From the NCBI GenBank assembly GCA_903864395.1, contig CAIPFQ010000121.1, positions 1 to 9,838 of the forward strand: 9,838 nucleotides of DNA, given 5' to 3'. Position numbers and translations under genes: made by a program. The stretch is from an uncultured Chlamydiae bacterium (GTDB lineage: Bacteria > Chlamydiota > Chlamydiia > Chlamydiales > SM23-39). Position 1 is the first letter of the stretch; each line of letters begins with the position of its first letter. The notes under the pieces were generated by a model. The model made no database searches and was not told where the DNA came from. It saw only the letters and a list, made by a program, of their open reading frames with translations. Of this stretch, positions 7,027 to 9,838 are shown in pieces.

Positions 7027-7605
7027 ATGGAAGCGCTCATTGTAGAAACAAGCACTGAAAAAGGACTTCTTGTCCTCGCCAAGGATGGCGCCCCCTTAGC
7101 CCATCGGGCCCTTCCAGGCGGGCCTTCGCTTTCAAGAACGCTCGCCCTCGAGGTCGATCTCCTCCTCAAGGAGCATCATTTTCGAGCGCGCTATATCGCA
7201 GTGGGCAAGGGGCCTGGCTCTTATACGGGAGTTCGGGTAGGAGTCGCCCTCGCTCAAGCTCTCTCTTTCGGATGGGAGATCCCTTTATTTGGTTTTTGCA
7301 GCCTCACCGCCTTTGTGCCTGAAAAACAATCTTGCCCCGTGCTTTTCGATGCGCGCATGGGAGGATTTTACCTTTATCAAGAGGGCGAAGCTTCCTTAAT
7401 TTCCTTGGAAAAAGCACAAGCCCTCCTAGCAAAGGAAAATTTTCTCGCATCACCCCACCCTGCGACGATTCAAAAAAGACTGTCTTGGCCTGGACTTTGG
7501 ATCGAAACAGACCCCTCGCCAAACAGCCTCGCCTCTCTAGCAAATGCGCTCTGGAATGAAGGAAAAATCACCCCCCTCGAGCTCTCTTATTTTTCCTCTC
7601 CTTGA
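7027..7605 (+). CDS. tsaB: TsaB, tRNA threonylcarbamoyladenosine (t6A37) synthesis protein
   Basis: The product has 192 residues. The start MEALIVETSTEKG matches the first beta strand of TsaB/YeaZ proteins and fixes the ATG although no ribosome site is seen. The family signature GKGPGSYTGVRVGVALAQAL spans about 60-79, followed by the PLFGFCSL and VLFDARMGGFYL segments. TsaB is the non-catalytic ASKHA-fold partner that binds TsaD and, with TsaE and TsaC, installs t6A on ANN-decoding tRNAs. It is shorter than the ~230-residue E. coli protein, as in other compact homologues, and its last residues PLELSYFSS align with the usual C-terminal P-x-YL end. Older chlamydial annotations call such genes gcp or glycoprotease. 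It is transcribed divergently from lon, and its stop overlaps the rpsU -35. Confidence 0.92.
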   Translation: MEALIVETSTEKGLLVLAKDGAPLAHRALPGGPSLSRTLALEVDLLLKEHHFRARYIAVGKGPGSYTGVRVGVALAQALSFGWEIPLFGFCSLTAFVPEKQSCPVLFDARMGGFYLYQEGEASLISLEKAQALLAKENFLASPHPATIQKRLSWPGLWIETDPSPNSLASLANALWNEGKITPLELSYFSSP

Positions 7606-7630
7606 TTGAAACAACTGAATCCCTTATACT
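7602..7630 (+). promoter_or_regulatory. Sigma70/sigma66-type promoter for rpsU
   Basis: TTGATT (7602-7607) and TATACT (7625-7630) are separated by exactly 17 bases, with four of six and five of six consensus matches. The -35 overlaps the tsaB stop codon. Transcription would start near 7637. An AGGA at 7657-7660 stands 7 bases before the rpsU ATG. Confidence 0.7.
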
Positions 7631-7667
7631 AATAGGAGATTAAAAACCAACCCCACAGGAAGCCGAC

Positions 7668-7862
7668 ATGCCCAGCGTTAAGGTTCGTATAGGAGAGCCC
7701 ATCGATAAAGCCCTCCGAGCCCTCAAAAAGAAACTAGATAAAGAAGGTATTATGAAAGCTGCGAAAGCACACCGTTTTTATGACAAGCCTTCCCTCAAAA
7801 GCCGATTGAAGTCTAAAGCCGCTACAAAACGGACAAAAATCGCGGCTCGCCGAGGATACTAA
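7668..7862 (+). CDS. rpsU: Small ribosomal subunit protein bS21
   Basis: A 64-residue, highly basic S21 protein of the 30S subunit, which acts in the ribosome near the 3' end of 16S rRNA and helps initiation. It begins [32 protein letters not shown] sequence, contains [21 protein letters not shown], and ends in a lysine/arginine-rich tail. The MPSVKVR and HRFYDKPS segments are close to chlamydial S21 as remembered. The tail is a few residues longer than the ~58 of Chlamydia. It has a good promoter and ribosome site of its own, and dnaJ follows after 43 bases. Confidence 0.96.
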   Translation: MPSVKVRIGEPIDKALRALKKKLDKEGIMKAAKAHRFYDKPSLKSRLKSKAATKRTKIAARRGY

Positions 7863-7868
7863 AAACTA

Positions 7869-7895
7869 TTAGCAATTAACCCAAAGATCTGCTAA
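7869..7895 (+). promoter_or_regulatory. CIRCE-like inverted repeat upstream of dnaJ (candidate HrcA operator)
   Basis: TTAGCA (7869-7874) and TGCTAA (7890-7895) are perfect inverted halves separated by 15 bases. This is the exact geometry and outer half-site of CIRCE (TTAGCACTC-N9-GAGTGCTAA), with the inner three bases of each arm degenerate (ATT and ATC). A weak promoter, TTAGCA-18-TAAGAT, is embedded in the same bases, so a bound repressor would cover it. HrcA/CIRCE controls the dnaK and groE operons in chlamydiae. A site at dnaJ is inferred here. Confidence 0.55.
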
Positions 7896-7905
7896 GATTA
7901 AGACC

Positions 7906-9084
7906 ATGAAAAAAGACTACTATTCCACCCTAGGCATTTCCCGCGAAGCATCTCCTGAGGAGATCAAAAAAGCGTACCGAAAGAGGGCTCTTGAATCGCA
8001 CCCTGACCGCAACCCAGGGGACACCAAGGCCGCTGAACAATTTAAACTAATTTCAGAAGCCTATGAGGTTCTGAGCGATGAGAATCGCAAACGCATCTAT
8101 GACCAATATGGCGAAGAGGGCTTAAGAGGTGCTTCGGGGATGGGTGGCGGTGCTGGCGGTTTCGGCGGGGGCTTCTCCTCAATGGAGGAGGCTCTTCGAA
8201 CGTTCATGGGTGCTTTTGGTGGACAAGGCCAAGGCCGAGGCGGAGAATCGATTTTCGATTTCTTCGGAGGCGGAGGCCAAGAAGGGGGCGATTCGGGCGT
8301 GCGCCAAGGGGCCAGCAAAAAAGTCACCCTTCGGATTTCCTTCGAAGAAGCGGCTAAAGGGGCTGAAAAAGATCTTGCGATTTTCAACCAGGTGACTTGT
8401 ACAGAGTGCCAAGGACTAGGGGCTCGGACAAAAGCAGGGGTTAAATCCTGTGCAACCTGTCAGGGCAAGGGGCAAGTTTATCAAAACCGAGGCTTTTTCA
8501 GTATGTCCAGCGTCTGCCCCCATTGCGGTGGCGCAGGGCAAACGATCGTTGATCCATGCAAATCGTGCCACGGCGCGGGTCGAGTCAAAGAAAAACAAAC
8601 GATTAAAGCTCGCATTCCCGCAGGCGTCGATACAGGGATGCGCCTCAAGATGTCGGGACATGGCGATGCAGGCATCGCAGGGGGGCCGTCTGGAGATCTT
8701 TTCGTTTATATTGAAGTAGAGCCTCACAAGACGTTTCAGCGCCAGGGCGATGATGTTACGATAGAATTTCCCATCACCTTTCCAGAAGCGACGCTCGGCT
8801 GTAAAAAAGAAGTTCCTTCGCCTCTGGGAGAATCCATTCGCATTAACATTCCAGAGGGAACGCAAAACGGAAAAGTTTTGCGCGTCAGTGGCAAAGGCAT
8901 TCCGAACGTGCATGGGCAAGGCCAAGGAGATCTATTAATTCGCATTGCAGTGGAAACCCCTGTCAGGCTCTCTGAAAAGCAAAAAGATTTGCTGCGCGCT
9001 TTCGAAGAGATAGAAACCGCAGAAAATCACCCTAATACACAGGGTTTCCTCGACAAGATCAAGGCGTTTTTTTCAGGGTGTTAG
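7906..9084 (+). CDS. dnaJ: Chaperone protein DnaJ (Hsp40)
   Basis: A 392-residue type I J-protein that delivers unfolded substrates to DnaK and stimulates its ATPase. The J domain occupies residues 1-70 with H32-P33-D34. The Gly/Phe-rich region is about 78-136. The zinc domain has four CxxCxGxG repeats starting at C165, C182, C204 and C218. The C-terminal substrate domains follow ([18 protein letters not shown], then [12 protein letters not shown]). The length is normal and all motifs are intact. The ATG at 7906 is set by the start [11 protein letters not shown], typical of the family; the ribosome site is weak. It lies 43 bases after rpsU, with a CIRCE-like site between them, so it may have both read-through and heat-controlled transcripts. 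Confidence 0.97.
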   Translation: MKKDYYSTLGISREASPEEIKKAYRKRALESHPDRNPGDTKAAEQFKLISEAYEVLSDENRKRIYDQYGEEGLRGASGMGGGAGGFGGGFSSMEEALRTFMGAFGGQGQGRGGESIFDFFGGGGQEGGDSGVRQGASKKVTLRISFEEAAKGAEKDLAIFNQVTCTECQGLGARTKAGVKSCATCQGKGQVYQNRGFFSMSSVCPHCGGAGQTIVDPCKSCHGAGRVKEKQTIKARIPAGVDTGMRLKMSGHGDAGIAGGPSGDLFVYIEVEPHKTFQRQGDDVTIEFPITFPEATLGCKKEVPSPLGESIRINIPEGTQNGKVLRVSGKGIPNVHGQGQGDLLIRIAVETPVRLSEKQKDLLRAFEEIETAENHPNTQGFLDKIKAFFSGC

Positions 9085-9100
9085 TTTTTTCCGCTCACAA

Positions 9101-9133
9101 TTCACGAAGATTTTTTCATAAAATTTTCGTGAA
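9101..9133. terminator. Hairpin between convergent genes, possible bidirectional terminator
   Basis: Bases 9101-9114 pair with 9120-9133 (14 bp on the plus-strand RNA, one G-U pair, loop TTCAT). It sits 16 bases after the dnaJ stop and 18 bases from the stop of the converging gene at 9152. The stem is A/T-rich inside and neither side has a clear T-run, so termination is inferred from position and structure only. Confidence 0.4.
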
Positions 9134-9151
9134 CAAAGAATAAATTTCACT

Positions 9152-9538
9152 CTAGAAGCAGCCGAAGGAGTTCTTGAAAAGTCCTCTGACGTATTCATAA
9201 ACAGTCTGAATCTTTTCCACTGGTTCAGAAGAGCCTTCATAGAAATCTATTATTTGAAGGAGCTCTTCAAAGGAAATATCAAGAGAATATATTGGATCCT
9301 GAAAAAGATCTCGACTGAGAAAAAAACTACTTTCAATTGGAAGGTTGTAGAACAGACCCTCGTAATCGATGACTTCGTGGATTTCAATTAATTCCATGTA
9401 AGTAACTTCCGGAACATCTAATCCAAACGAAACACTTTCTTCATCAAAAGACCCAACACCGTAAGAATAGTCTGGTGACGAGAGTTCTGATCCATGGATA
9501 AAAGAAAATTCATTGTTATTGATATTTGTTATATTCAT
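9152..9538 (-). CDS. Hypothetical strongly acidic protein
   Basis: I do not recognise this protein. From the ATG at 9538-9536 it has 128 residues, of which 24 are Asp/Glu and only 4 Lys/Arg, and it is rich in Phe and Tyr. No signal peptide, membrane span or known motif is seen from this start. The ATG is chosen because AAGG lies 7 bases upstream and a promoter-like pair (TTGTGT, 17 bases, TATTAT; 9625-9597) would start transcription near 9590. An upstream in-frame ATG at 9589 adds 17 residues with a short hydrophobic run but has no ribosome site and would be nearly leaderless. The gene is more A/T-rich than its neighbours and lies between dnaJ and an insertion sequence, suggesting accessory origin. 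Its composition recalls small immunity or DNA-mimic proteins, but that is only composition. Confidence 0.65.
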   Translation of the reverse strand: MNITNINNNEFSFIHGSELSSPDYSYGVGSFDEESVSFGLDVPEVTYMELIEIHEVIDYEGLFYNLPIESSFFLSRDLFQDPIYSLDISFEELLQIIDFYEGSSEPVEKIQTVYEYVRGLFKNSFGCF

Positions 9539-9596
9539 TTTTAAACCTTTTTTTAAAATTAAAAAACTCGCGACGATAAAAATCGTCATAGAACAA

Positions 9597-9625
9597 ATAA
9601 TAACAAAAACAAGTTCTTAACACAA
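9597..9625 (-). promoter_or_regulatory. Possible promoter of the acidic-protein gene
   Basis: On the minus strand TTGTGT (9625-9620) and TATTAT (9602-9597) are 17 bases apart. The -10 matches five of six consensus bases and the -35 three of six. The region is A/T-rich, so such matches arise easily by chance. Confidence 0.35.
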
Positions 9626-9628
9626 TGC

Positions 9629-9838
9629 TTAACCTCGACTTTGCAACTTTTTTGGGTTGGATGCTGGCGTGTCAGGAATCGTCTAAAACCGCTCTATGAA
9701 AACGATTCCATTTCTCTTCCAAAAATCCATTTAACAAAAAGCATTCTTTAGCCACTCGTTAACATCGTGTTCTTTGATTTGTTCAAATGCAGTGGCTACA
9801 AGTGACTCGGTCGGTCGTTCACCGACCCTACTTGCCAT
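9629..9838 (-). mobile_element. Left end of an insertion sequence running off the window
   Basis: A terminal-repeat copy at 9634-9664 is identical over 31 bases to 6736-6766 in the MITE-like element and in the same outward-to-inward orientation; TTAA precedes it at 9629-9632. Inside follow 66 non-coding bases with an 8-bp stem (9675-9682 with 9702-9709), then the end of an inward-lying reading frame on the minus strand. This order (terminal repeat, short gap, transposase stop) is that of an insertion-sequence end. The other end is beyond the window. Confidence 0.55.
9731..9838 (-). CDS. C-terminal fragment of a probable transposase, 5' part outside window
   Basis: The frame is open to the window edge and ends at TAA (9733-9731), leaving 35 residues. 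The last part reads ESLVATAFEQIKEHDVNEWL then KNAFC. The pattern of an Ala-Phe-x2-Ile helix, an acidic turn and x-x-W-x-x-x near the end loosely resembles C-termini of IS630/Tc1-like DDE transposases. No catalytic residue is in view, so the family is a guess. The frame could instead start at the edge ATG as a tiny orphan ORF, but its place 66 bases inside a repeat end argues for transposase. A 7-bp stem (9809-9815 with 9821-9827) lies within it. Confidence 0.4.
   Translation of the reverse strand: MASRVGERPTESLVATAFEQIKEHDVNEWLKNAFC

Noticed and set aside
8416..8925. Minus-strand open frame opposite the dnaJ zinc-finger and C-terminal regions
   Set aside because: Composition mirrors the dnaJ codons; antisense shadow only.
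9572..9587. GACGAT-AAAA-ATCGTC hairpin in the acidic gene leader as an attenuator
   Set aside because: The stem has only 6 pairs and the T-run on the minus strand begins five bases after it, in very A/T-rich DNA. This is too weak to call.
9539..9589. Upstream start at 9589 giving the acidic protein a hydrophobic leader
   Set aside because: No ribosome site precedes it and the likely transcript would start at about the same base. The ATG at 9538 has AAGG at proper spacing.
1..9838. CRISPR array, tRNA or rRNA genes
   Set aside because: No evenly spaced direct repeats, and I recognised no tRNA cloverleaf or rRNA sequence on either strand.

Overview
The window looks like chromosome from a member of the Chlamydiota, most likely an environmental (amoeba-associated) chlamydia. 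The ribosomal protein S21 sequence is chlamydia-like. The run rnz, an HxGH nucleotidyltransferase, lon, tsaB, rpsU and dnaJ resembles, from memory, the order CT346 to CT341 in Chlamydia trachomatis. The housekeeping core is flanked by insertion-sequence material and accessory genes, which fits environmental chlamydiae better than the compact pathogen genomes. The genus cannot be fixed from the sequence alone.

Layout. Bases 1-1096: the 3' part of a TnpB-encoding IS200/IS605 (IS1341-type) element, with its right-end hairpins and a probable omegaRNA region. Bases 1077-1753 (minus): an AbiEi-type antitoxin gene followed by an ATGA-overlapping start of a second gene. That second gene is cut after about 12 codons by the right end of the TnpB element, so the expected AbiEii toxin appears separated or lost. 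A perfect 16-bp palindrome overlaps the likely antitoxin promoter. Bases 1825-6723 (minus): a tightly packed operon transcribed leftward, lon - HldE/RfaE2-like nucleotidyltransferase - glpG-type rhomboid protease - rnz, with every junction overlapping by 4 or 10 bases.

Bases 6724-7026: the divergent gap between lon and tsaB. Most of it is a 192-bp MITE-like element with 38-bp imperfect terminal inverted repeats and a nested 22-bp hairpin. Bases 7027-9084 (plus): tsaB (tRNA t6A synthesis), rpsU (with a clear sigma70/sigma66-type promoter) and dnaJ. A CIRCE-like inverted repeat (TTAGCA-N15-TGCTAA) lies in front of dnaJ and suggests HrcA heat-shock control. Bases 9152-9538 (minus): an unrecognised, strongly acidic 128-residue protein. 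Bases about 9629-9838: the end of a second insertion sequence. Its terminal repeat is identical over 31 bp to the left repeat of the MITE-like element, and it is followed inward by the C-terminal end of a probable transposase.

How the parts fit. Lon, DnaJ and RNase Z/TsaB/S21 cover protein quality control, tRNA maturation and modification, and translation. The accessory story is mobile DNA: one element has probably broken a toxin-antitoxin pair, and a second family has left a non-autonomous copy in the shared upstream region of lon and tsaB.
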